From a virus: a stretch of DNA of 52,098 bases. Location: positions 1 through 52,098 of IMG/VR virus record IMGVR_UViG_3300025487_000013. One strand, written 5' to 3'. Made by a program: the position numbers and the translations under genes. The notes below the pieces were generated by a model. That model was not told the DNA's origin and made no database searches. It saw nothing but the letters and a program-made list of their open reading frames with translations. Of the stretch, positions 34,350-41,016 are shown in pieces; within the stretch, counting starts at the first letter, position 1, and each line of letters begins with the position of its first letter.

Positions 34350-36224
34350 TTATATTTCACAAACGCCGCTCACGCAAGCTAACATTTGTGCACCCTCTAC
34401 ATTGTCAGTTAATTCTTGGAATTTAGTCCAATCAATCACAGGCATAGAGGTTTTTAATGTATTGTAATCTTCTTCTGAGCATTCTTCATAAGGCGCTTGT
34501 TTATAAGTGTGTTCAGAATATGGTAAGAATGATACACCACTCATTTGATCAAAATGTTTCCACACCCATGCTCCTACACTCGGCCAGTCTTTTTCTTCGA
34601 CCGATATGGTAACAGAAGGTTTGTGTTCACACCACTCCCTTTGATAGGTCAACCATAATTCTAGGTGATCTATGGGTGTAACATCTGCCCTTGTTAATCC
34701 GTCTGGCGCTTTTTGAGGGAAGCTGAATACTGTCGTTTGCGTCGGTTTATATACGCAGTCTTCGCTAGGAATGCCCTGTTCCACAAGGAAGGTTGTAAGT
34801 GGATCTTTTTTGTCGCCACGTACTCTTCTGATATAGAATTTAGAATGTCTTGGATGGATTCCTGACGCAGAGTCAACAAGTTGAGAGACTGTTCCACTTG
34901 GCTTGACGCAAGTGATTGCGGCGCTTGGTTCAATGCCAAGTTTTTCAGCCCATTCTTTGTTTGTATCTCTCGCCACATCTCTGAGCTCGTTAAGAATTCC
35001 ATTTAATTTCTCCCCTTGTGTAGTTAATAATGTATTGTCAAATATACCAGTTAATGACACACCAAGCAAGCGTTCTGCTTCGGTGTTATTTTGCCACACT
35101 TTTCTTAAATACGGGAATTTTGTGAACGTCGATTGAATTGTACCCAAAATGGTAGCCAATTTGACTTTGTACATAAGAGTTTCTTTGGTGTCGTCGTGAC
35201 GTACAACAGCCTCCGTGAGGTTACAAAATTGATACGGACGAAGAATGATCTCTGAGCACGGGTTAGTACCGAACTCGAAATTTGGATCGCGGTGCCCGAA
35301 TTTGGAAACCGTCTTCTTAGCTGCCTCGCGATTGAAAATGCCTCGTTCACCCGAGTGCGAATTGTAGAGGGAGAGCCATTCCTCCATGAATTTGCCAACT
35401 GTAGGCGTCTCGTTGTACACTGCGGAATTATTCGCCAGTGCACGGTGCGGTGCTGTGTCCCACCAAGGTCCCGCTTTTGCATGTCTAATCCTTTCATCGT
35501 CTAGGTCTGATAGTGAGATCATAGCAGAACGACGTACGCCACCCACTACAACCACTTCACCAATTTTACACATAATGTCGTGGCACTCTAATGAATTGAG
35601 TTTACGGCCATGCGCATGTTTAAATACTGCGACCACAAAATTAAATAGATCAATCAGTGGTTGTGGACCGGACGCCCTACCACCAAATGTTTTTAATCGA
35701 GCACCGGCGGGGCGAATTTTTGATACATCCCATTGTGGTACTTCGCCTGCCCATAAATGAGCCAATATTAATCTTAATGCTTTTGCCCAACCTTCTTTCG
35801 AGTCATGGACTGCAATCGTGTGATTGGATTCATATAGAGTGTCTGGCACTTCGGGCAGCTTGTTAATATTACTTGCTTCGACTGAAAAACCAACTCCTGT
35901 TCCGCACAATAAAATAAACATGGCTTCATCAAATGATTTAGGATCATCGACGGGTAAGTAAGAACAGTTGTAAACGCATGTGTTATCACGATCAGCACTC
36001 TTTCCTGCCGTCATCATGGCACGCATGGAAGGCATCAGTTGATGGTTAAAAATAGCGTCAAAGATTTCTTTCTTTAACTCTTCGTTGTCTTTAATAGGTT
36101 CAGTGTGACTAAATATGTAGTCTACAAATCTTTGCGTGGTTTCGCCCCATGTCTCACGACGGGCTTTTTCATCGATAAATCTAGCGTATCGACTCGCTGC
36201 AATGTACTCTCTATATTGATCCAT
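34350..36224 (-). CDS. nrdJ: Adenosylcobalamin-dependent ribonucleotide reductase (class II)
   Basis: 624 residues. Catalytic signature NPCSEI (about 321-326) with the active-site Cys; radical-chemistry partner region TNPC and NLTEAV; C-terminal shuttle cysteines C617 and C622 (ACVSGVCEI). Single-chain form like the Lactobacillus leichmannii triphosphate reductase; no small subunit gene nearby. It makes deoxynucleotides from ribonucleotides using vitamin B12 and works with or without oxygen. It overlaps the kinase-like gene by 14 bases. The host must make or import cobalamin for this enzyme to work. Confidence 0.92.
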   Translation of the reverse strand: MDQYREYIAASRYARFIDEKARRETWGETTQRFVDYIFSHTEPIKDNEELKKEIFDAIFNHQLMPSMRAMMTAGKSADRDNTCVYNCSYLPVDDPKSFDEAMFILLCGTGVGFSVEASNINKLPEVPDTLYESNHTIAVHDSKEGWAKALRLILAHLWAGEVPQWDVSKIRPAGARLKTFGGRASGPQPLIDLFNFVVAVFKHAHGRKLNSLECHDIMCKIGEVVVVGGVRRSAMISLSDLDDERIRHAKAGPWWDTAPHRALANNSAVYNETPTVGKFMEEWLSLYNSHSGERGIFNREAAKKTVSKFGHRDPNFEFGTNPCSEIILRPYQFCNLTEAVVRHDDTKETLMYKVKLATILGTIQSTFTKFPYLRKVWQNNTEAERLLGVSLTGIFDNTLLTTQGEKLNGILNELRDVARDTNKEWAEKLGIEPSAAITCVKPSGTVSQLVDSASGIHPRHSKFYIRRVRGDKKDPLTTFLVEQGIPSEDCVYKPTQTTVFSFPQKAPDGLTRADVTPIDHLELWLTYQREWCEHKPSVTISVEEKDWPSVGAWVWKHFDQMSGVSFLPYSEHTYKQAPYEECSEEDYNTLKTSMPVIDWTKFQELTDNVEGAQMLACVSGVCEI

Positions 36225-36639
36225 TTATTATCTTTCTTGCAATAGACTCAGCGTACTTGTTCGCGTCCTTTTCTTGAATACGAAATTGATACTGAGTGGG
36301 TGGTGTAAAAATTTTGTTTGTATCTTCAAAACGACCTTCTTTTATGGTATCCATCCATATCGTTACCTGTGGTTCAAACAGTGCTCTCATAAGTAGTGTA
36401 GGGCAAACAAAGTCACATATCACAAAGTCCGTATTTTCATCACGTGCTAAGTAATACATGCGCGCTGCTTGCCTTAACCTACCCTTGTCAGTGAAATCCC
36501 AATCATTAAAGTCTTCACGAATCTTATCGGCATTAAACCATTTCACAGATTGTTTGTGATTAATTAACTGCTTCAAGAGGGCACGAGCAAGTGTCGTCTT
36601 ACCCGCACCCGGAAGCCCCATAATTAGGATCTTTTTCAT
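36211..36639 (-). CDS. P-loop kinase (adenylylsulfate kinase-like)
   Basis: 142 residues. Walker A GLPGAGKTT (8-16), NADKIREDFNDWDFTDKGR and ARMYYLA segments match the APS kinase / small nucleotide-kinase superfamily, followed by the FVICDFVCPT strand. In phages such proteins phosphorylate nucleotides, sugars or RNA ends; its substrate cannot be inferred. Starts by TAATG overlap on the ssDNA-binding protein stop codon, so both are co-translated. Confidence 0.75.
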   Translation of the reverse strand: MKKILIMGLPGAGKTTLARALLKQLINHKQSVKWFNADKIREDFNDWDFTDKGRLRQAARMYYLARDENTDFVICDFVCPTLLMRALFEPQVTIWMDTIKEGRFEDTNKIFTPPTQYQFRIQEKDANKYAESIARKIINGSI

Positions 36640-37157
36640 TAAACTGCGAAGTCTGCAGCGGCGGATGTACCACCACCAAGTTTTTCACCGTCTTCTGTTT
36701 TTTGAACATTGTTTAATCCAACCGCAATACCTTTAGAACCTGAGGCATTGTATGGATAGAGTGTTACAGATGCACGACCATAGCAACCGCTATAGAATTC
36801 TGATGGATCAATGATCGCATTCATATCTGCATCTACAACACCTGGTTTATTAGCTGAGTTAGCATTTACAAAGTATGAATTAGCATAAGCCGGATCATCC
36901 TTCTCTGCGTCACCATCACGTAAACCACCTTTTAAACCTTTTGGTACTGCGCCACCAAAGAAAGCTGCGTTTGTATTTGCCGCATCTTCGAAAGCTTTTT
37001 GAAACTTAGCAACTGTTTCAGTATCAGATTTTGGAATGATAATTGATACTGAATACTTTGGTGTACCGCCTTCAACAGCAGCTTGTGGTTGAAACACATG
37101 CGCATATGAGAAACGTACTTTACCAGTTACAATTTTAATTTTATTAGTTGCTGCCAT
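36639..37157 (-). CDS. ssDNA-binding protein, Enc34/DUF2815 family
   Basis: 172 residues. KVRFSYAHVFQPQ, KYSVSIIIPKSD, the GLRDGD segment, FVNANSANKPGVVD and FYSGCYGRASVTLYPYN are family hallmarks of the OB-fold phage ssDNA-binding protein first described for phage Enc34. It protects single-stranded DNA during replication and recombination. Strong GGAG before the ATG and its own sigma-70-like promoter (37221-37249) indicate high, early expression. Confidence 0.87.
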   Translation of the reverse strand: MAATNKIKIVTGKVRFSYAHVFQPQAAVEGGTPKYSVSIIIPKSDTETVAKFQKAFEDAANTNAAFFGGAVPKGLKGGLRDGDAEKDDPAYANSYFVNANSANKPGVVDADMNAIIDPSEFYSGCYGRASVTLYPYNASGSKGIAVGLNNVQKTEDGEKLGGGTSAAADFAV

Positions 37158-37220
37158 ATATTACTCCTTAACGTTAGAATCAAACTTCAATCGGGGCTGA
37201 TTCGTCTACCCGTAAAAAAC

Positions 37221-37249
37221 ATATTACACTACTTTTAATCATCATGCAA
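37221..37249 (-). promoter_or_regulatory. Sigma-70-like promoter of the ssDNA-binding protein gene
   Basis: On the - strand TTGCAT (37249-37244), 17 bases, TAATAT (37226-37221). The start codon is 64 bases beyond the -10. It overlaps the 3' end of the 37235-37501 gene. Confidence 0.6.
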
Positions 37250-37501
37250 GATTTTATTATTTTGCATAGCTTTTTTAATAGCTAATGCATTAATAAAGTC
37301 TTTTTTATATGATTCTTCTTCAAGCATTTCGGGATCTACAGATACCAATAATAAAATCTGATACACTGAGTCGCGGAGCAAATTGATCTCATCACGTAAT
37401 CCACTATTAGTCAACGGTTCAAACTCTTTTGTATATTTTCCAATCAAACTATCTGGTACAGAATACACTTTTTCATAGCATTTAACAAGCATATTATTCA
37501 T
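37235..37501 (-). CDS. Hypothetical protein
   Basis: 88 residues, helical and acidic (GLRDEINLLRDSVYQILLLVSVDPEMLEEES, then basic KKDFINALAIKKAMQ). No family recognised. Starts by 8-base overlap with the sulfotransferase-like gene, suggesting coupling. The ssDNA-binding protein promoter lies in its 3' end. Confidence 0.55.
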   Translation of the reverse strand: MNNMLVKCYEKVYSVPDSLIGKYTKEFEPLTNSGLRDEINLLRDSVYQILLLVSVDPEMLEEESYKKDFINALAIKKAMQNNKILHDD

Positions 37502-38057
37502 ATCTTAAGTAAGACGGAAGCTTTATTTTTTCTTTAAAGTTCTCTATCTGATTGGTAAATTGTTCGTAGCGTTCTCTGTAAACTTTTGAATCGGTGAACT
37601 TGAGATCTGGAATAACTAGCTGAACATTGTACACGTAACAGTACTCATAAAAGAATTGAGCGTGCACCAACTCTCTTTGAAGTATTTGTCTTATCATACT
37701 GTCCAGGGCGTCTCCCTTTAATTTTGGATTCTCAACAGCGAAGTAGCGTTTTGTGATTTCTACAAAAGACCAAAAAGAATCCTGAACATTTTCTCTTGTT
37801 AGGAATATGTTTGTTTTTTGTAAATTAAAAAAGTTAATTGAGTGATTGTTTATAACTGCTCTATCAAAATCAATCGTTCTTAAAAATGCAGGGTTCTTTG
37901 GATTATGCTCCGGCACTTTTATTTCATGGATTAAATGCTTGAGTGGCTTTTTAATATCCATGTTAAGTATCTCATCGTAAAGAGGTACCTTTAATTGTTT
38001 GGCTAAATCATAACAAAACTTTGTTGACCCACAACGTCCTATTGAGGAGACAATCAT
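37494..38057 (-). CDS. Sulfotransferase-like P-loop protein
   Basis: 187 residues. The N-terminus SSIGRCGSTKF (4-14) resembles the PAPS 5'-phosphosulfate loop of sulfotransferases, followed by HxHxIKVPEHN and the strand NIFLTRENVQDSFWSF, which fits the second PAPS-binding region (R-E/D-N-V). It is short for the family. If active it would move sulfate from PAPS onto a host or phage molecule; a nucleotide-binding protein of other function is possible. Overlaps both neighbours by 4-8 bases. Confidence 0.55.
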   Translation of the reverse strand: MIVSSIGRCGSTKFCYDLAKQLKVPLYDEILNMDIKKPLKHLIHEIKVPEHNPKNPAFLRTIDFDRAVINNHSINFFNLQKTNIFLTRENVQDSFWSFVEITKRYFAVENPKLKGDALDSMIRQILQRELVHAQFFYEYCYVYNVQLVIPDLKFTDSKVYRERYEQFTNQIENFKEKIKLPSYLRYE

Positions 38058-39190
38058 TTGAAATCATCCGCAGCGTTGGCTGAAGTATCTCTTACCAATT
38101 TAGGTGACCCCTCTGGGCGTTGTACTAAATCACCTAACCAAGCTACCACTTGACCTTTGGCCGCTAACTTTTCTAGCGTTGCGATAGATTTTAGTTTGAC
38201 AGGTTCATAAATGGTATCTTTAGGAAGACCCTTTTCAAGTAGCACTTTGGCAGCAAGTTCAGTATCAGTGATCTTGCGATGTGTTGTTGTCGTTGTTAAT
38301 TTAAAACCGATCGGGATCTTATGTTCATTGACAGCTCGATCAAGTGCGTGAGTTTCTACATCATTTACCCATGTGCGTAAGTCTTGCGCTTTTGATAATA
38401 CAATATTAAGCTCATCTTCTGTTAATAAAGGAGGTTCTTTAAAATCGAGTTTAGCTAGCTCATTATTATAATCAGCTCGCGCACGACACAAAGCTTTTGC
38501 CTTACAGAATTGGCAATGATTTCCAGGTACATAGTTACCCGATCCTGTCCAAGCTTTTGCTGCTTTGGGTTTTACAAAATACTCTGCCCAATCCACAAGT
38601 TTATGAAGGGTTGTGCTATCTGTTGTAATGCTATCCAATCGAGGTTGGATGATTGTATATTTAACTTCTTTGATATTTGGGTACTTGACTTTAAATTTAT
38701 TCCATGCGCCTAAACTATACAATCTTAATTGTGGATTATCTATAGCTGATACAGGAATGCCTGCACCATATTTTAAATCCATGACATGAATTGAATTTTC
38801 TGATAATACTACAACGTCTGCAGTTCCGAAGCCGTCATTTACCCATTCTGAAAAGTCTACCTTTTGTTCAAACATAGGCTCATCGTTGGCACCAATCTGC
38901 GATCTTACATAGACAACATAGTTATCTGTATAAACTTCCATCTCTTCATTATAGTATTGAGTGAGTTTAATAATCTCAAGCTCTCGTTTATATTCCTCAC
39001 TACTAATCTGCCCATAATGGAGACGCAGTTTGATTTCAGATAAAGTGTGGGCTGTTGTGCCTTCTGCTGAATAATCAAATGCATTTGGGTTTCTTGGAGT
39101 ATCGGGGAGTGTACTTTCGAGTCTTGCGGAAGGAGTACATGTTAGCCATCTTTTGGATCCGGAGGCTGAGAGAAATGCGTGTGCAGTCAT
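38054..39190 (-). CDS. RecB/Cas4-like nuclease, DUF2800 family
   Basis: 378 residues. Starts AHAFLSASGSKRWLTCTPS as in DUF2800; the nuclease core shows GTADVVVL and HVMDLKYG (D, D-x-K) and QLRLYSLGAW; a Cys cluster (GNHCQFCKAKALC, about 222-235) fits an iron-sulfur cluster. Predicted exonuclease for recombination or processing of replicating DNA, probably with the ssDNA-binding protein. It is the first gene behind the promoter core at 39223-39231. Confidence 0.82.
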   Translation of the reverse strand: MTAHAFLSASGSKRWLTCTPSARLESTLPDTPRNPNAFDYSAEGTTAHTLSEIKLRLHYGQISSEEYKRELEIIKLTQYYNEEMEVYTDNYVVYVRSQIGANDEPMFEQKVDFSEWVNDGFGTADVVVLSENSIHVMDLKYGAGIPVSAIDNPQLRLYSLGAWNKFKVKYPNIKEVKYTIIQPRLDSITTDSTTLHKLVDWAEYFVKPKAAKAWTGSGNYVPGNHCQFCKAKALCRARADYNNELAKLDFKEPPLLTEDELNIVLSKAQDLRTWVNDVETHALDRAVNEHKIPIGFKLTTTTTHRKITDTELAAKVLLEKGLPKDTIYEPVKLKSIATLEKLAAKGQVVAWLGDLVQRPEGSPKLVRDTSANAADDFK

Positions 39191-39222
39191 TTTAGTCTTT
39201 CAATTCGTTAAAAAGTTACTTA

Positions 39223-39231
39223 TACTAATGC
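39223..39231 (-). promoter_or_regulatory. Phage-type promoter core (degenerate upstream element)
   Basis: TTTTGCATTAGTATAAG on the - strand, immediately after a terminator and 33 bases before the DUF2800 gene. The upstream element at the standard distance is only partly matched (CCCCGAAA, shifted by one base, inside the terminator stem). Confidence 0.5.
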
Positions 39232-39253
39232 AAAAAAATACCCCTTTCGGGGC
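39231..39253 (-). terminator. Terminator with GAAA tetraloop between terminase and nuclease genes
   Basis: On the - strand CCCC-GAAA-GGGG followed by TATTTTTTT. GNRA loop and T tract make it efficient in spite of the 4-bp stem. On the + strand the same hairpin is followed by CATTATTTTTT, so it may act in both directions. Confidence 0.7.
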
Positions 39254-39282
39254 ATTATTTTTTAACTAAATTGAAAATATTT

Positions 39283-39666
39283 TTATTGCTTTAAGGCGGA
39301 AATTAGGTTAGCTATTTCTTTATTAAAGTCGACTACAACCTCTGCTTTGAGATCAATCTTTTGTTCTCTTGAGTCTTTGTAATCATCGGGGTATTGGCCT
39401 CGTAATGCAATCTCTGCAACACGGGAATTGAATGCTTTGTTTTCGATATTGGCTAACATCAAATTTTCCCAATATGCTTGACCATAGGTTGTTGCTAAAT
39501 CCATAGCTTCTGCAAATACAGGATCTTCTTTTTTAAGTTTAAGCGCAGTTGTTTTACTTATGCCAATTGCGGCGTACATCGCTTTTTGTGATGCACCTTG
39601 CTGCCCAAGAAGTAAAATCTTCTTAGCATCTTCTTCATTAAACTTATATTTTTTGTTTGTTGCCAT
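39283..39666 (-). CDS. Terminase small subunit-like DNA-binding protein
   Basis: 127 residues. N-terminal helix-turn-helix (NEEDAKKILLLGQQGASQKAMYAAIGISKTTALKLKKEDP), then AMDLATTYGQAYWENLMLANIENKAFNSRVAEIALRGQYPDDYKDSRE and a helical end, the typical layout of small terminases. It would recognise the packaging site and bring in the large subunit, which is not in this window. Located away from virion genes, which is unusual for a terminase small subunit; a regulator with the same fold is possible. Confidence 0.72.
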   Translation of the reverse strand: MATNKKYKFNEEDAKKILLLGQQGASQKAMYAAIGISKTTALKLKKEDPVFAEAMDLATTYGQAYWENLMLANIENKAFNSRVAEIALRGQYPDDYKDSREQKIDLKAEVVVDFNKEIANLISALKQ

Positions 39667-39670
39667 TATG

Positions 39671-39847
39671 TTATTTCTTTAAACCTTTTAATGTTTCTGC
39701 AAGTCTTGCGCGTTTACCTGTCACACCAGGTTTCTTTGCTGCAGCTGCAAGTTTGCCAGCGGGAATCTTTTCACCTTTTTTAACACCAAGAGATTGTTTT
39801 AATGCACCTGGTTTTTTAATTGCTTTCTGAATCCACTTTTCTGCCAT
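39671..39847 (-). CDS. Small basic protein
   Basis: 58 residues, MAEKWIQKAIKKPGALKQ..., with GVKKGEKIPAGKLAAAAKKPG and RARLAETLKGLKK. Lysine-rich small proteins of this kind occur widely in phages without known function. It overlaps the DUF1289 gene by 32 bases in another frame and ends 4 bases before the terminase-like gene. Weak binding site (AGGAGA in the upstream gene). Confidence 0.65.
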   Translation of the reverse strand: MAEKWIQKAIKKPGALKQSLGVKKGEKIPAGKLAAAAKKPGVTGKRARLAETLKGLKK

Positions 39848-39989
39848 CTTGTATTCTCCTAATGACTTCTTCTTTTTGTTTATTGGTGTAGTTATACCAG
39901 TCTACTATTTCGGATACATGTCGTTTACATCCACGACAATACTCATTGTCTAATCGACAAACACCGATGCAAGGGCTATTAGTAGGCAT
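39816..39989 (-). CDS. DUF1289 small Cys-rich protein
   Basis: 57 residues. SPCIGVCRLDNEYCRGCKR (C7, C11, C18, C21) is the DUF1289 signature, a family of small putative iron-sulfur or zinc proteins known in bacteria, followed by the helical DWYNYTNKQKEEVIRRI. The role is unknown in bacteria and phage. The promoter core at 40005-40013 precedes it by 16 bases; its start codon sits in a hairpin with that promoter sequence. Confidence 0.8.
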   Translation of the reverse strand: MPTNSPCIGVCRLDNEYCRGCKRHVSEIVDWYNYTNKQKEEVIRRIQDGRKVDSESN

Positions 39990-40004
39990 AGGTTTCCCTA
40001 TTCC

Positions 40005-40035
40005 TACTAATGCACAAACTAGTCTTTTTTCGCCC
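40005..40035 (-). promoter_or_regulatory. Phage-type bipartite promoter copy 4 (- strand)
   Basis: GGGCGAAA (40035-40028), 14 bases, GCATTAGTA (40013-40005). Same spacing as the three + copies. It overlaps the 3' end of the gene at 40019-40216 and drives the DUF1289, basic and terminase-like genes. The core with the next 20 bases forms an imperfect inverted repeat reaching over the start codon. Confidence 0.68.
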
Positions 40036-40216
40036 CATCGTCGGTCTTAACTGACATGCGCTCAATCTCAGCTTTGCGAGCCCTCATCTCAGCCATGGCC
40101 TCATTAATAACGACTCGGGTCACTGCTGCAGCAAGTTCTTGGCGCTTTTTCTCAATAGCATCTGAGTTTGAAAATCCGCCCCTATCCATCATCTTATTTA
40201 AAAGATCGGATGCCAT
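40019..40216 (-). CDS. Hypothetical helical protein
   Basis: 65 residues, nearly all helical (ASDLLNKMMDRGGFSNSDAIEKKRQELAAAVTR..., MAEMRARKAEIERMS), acidic/basic alternation. No family recognised. One-base overlap with the preceding gene. Confidence 0.5.
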   Translation of the reverse strand: MASDLLNKMMDRGGFSNSDAIEKKRQELAAAVTRVVINEAMAEMRARKAEIERMSVKTDDGAKKD

Positions 40217-40428
40217 TATGCGTCTGCCGTAGCATCAGGTGCTGGTTGTGTATCAGCAGGTTCACATGCAGCTTGTAATGCAGCTACTTGTGGGCCACCT
40301 TGAGTTTGAATCTCATTAATTAAATTTGCAGAAGCCACAAATGGTGCATTACCTAATACATTAAGCAATCCGTTCACTTGATCCACTGTTAAAGTTAATG
40401 TTATTTTTTCTTTGCTAATATCGGTCAT
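40216..40428 (-). CDS. Small conserved phage protein
   Basis: 70 residues. KITLTLTVDQVNGLLNVLGNAPFVASANLINEIQTQGGPQ is a pattern (T-V-x-Q-V-N-x-L-L-x-x-L...P-Y/F) found in many phage proteins of unknown function; the Pro/Ala/Asp tail looks unstructured. It shares a base with the next gene and overlaps the DUF3310 gene by 4. Confidence 0.68.
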   Translation of the reverse strand: MTDISKEKITLTLTVDQVNGLLNVLGNAPFVASANLINEIQTQGGPQVAALQAACEPADTQPAPDATADA

Positions 40429-40691
40429 ACTTTTCTCCTTTTATCTAGTTCTCGTTGAATGTACCATATCGCCTTTTCTAAGTCTTCTATGGCATCGTGT
40501 TTTAAATCTGCACGCCAGATGTACTTCACGGCATTCCCAAGACAGAAGTTCATATGTTCTGTAATTTGAATGCACTCTATATTTTCACCACAAATACATT
40601 TAGCTGGGTTACTCGTATAATGCTTTGGATGATTAACTGGATCATTTTGATCCTCAACCATTCCAAGCCAATTTTTTTCGCTTATAGCCAT
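40425..40691 (-). CDS. DUF3310 protein
   Basis: 88 residues. DPVNHPKHYTSNPAK, ECIQITEHMNF, LGNAVKYIWRADLK and IEDLEKAIWYIQRELD are the DUF3310 marks. Often annotated as phage nucleotide-kinase-like, but biochemistry is lacking. CxC near the centre (C32, C34) is a variation. Coupled to the sigma-region-4-like gene by a shared stop/start (TAATG). Confidence 0.82.
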   Translation of the reverse strand: MAISEKNWLGMVEDQNDPVNHPKHYTSNPAKCICGENIECIQITEHMNFCLGNAVKYIWRADLKHDAIEDLEKAIWYIQRELDKRRKV

Positions 40692-41011
40692 TATAAATTT
40701 AGCTCCTTTTTAATAATCTCTAATCCCTTACCAAAATGATATCTCCAGTATTTTTCTGTCACGGATATATCATTGTAAGTTAAACCATCAAGGTAAGCCT
40801 CAAAAATAAATTGTTGTTTTGGGTCAAGCTTAGCGTCAATGATTTTTCTAATGTCTATTAAGTCTTCCTCGGTCCAGGGTAACCAACCATCAATCAGTGT
40901 GGCTGAGAAGTTACCTTCCTTAGAGTCATCGCGCTCCATGGGATCAGGGTCCTCGTCGGATAGTCTGGGCATCATAGCGTTAACTTTATGTTTTAGTTTG
41001 TTATTTTCCAT
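40691..41011 (-). CDS. Helix-turn-helix protein resembling sigma region 4
   Basis: 106 residues. Acidic N-terminal half (MPRLSDEDPDPMERDDS), then PWTEEDLIDIRKIIDAKL and LDPKQQFIFEAYLDGLTYNDISVTEKY, WRYHFGKGLEIIKKEL, which has the arrangement of sigma-70 region 4 (L-x-P-x-Q-R, G-x-S/T-Y-x-E-I, last basic helix). It has no regions 1-3. It could provide the -35 contact for the separate sigma homologue at 47630, or be an independent regulator. The start codon is 9 bases after the promoter core at 41020-41028, with no Shine-Dalgarno sequence. Confidence 0.6.
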   Translation of the reverse strand: MENNKLKHKVNAMMPRLSDEDPDPMERDDSKEGNFSATLIDGWLPWTEEDLIDIRKIIDAKLDPKQQFIFEAYLDGLTYNDISVTEKYWRYHFGKGLEIIKKELNL

Positions 41012-41016
41012 ACGTA

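Noticed and set aside
34267-34350. 27-residue frame starting on the ribonucleotide reductase stop (TAATG)
   Set aside because: It runs through the terminator hairpin and has no Shine-Dalgarno sequence; low-complexity hydrophobic end. Possible but not supported.
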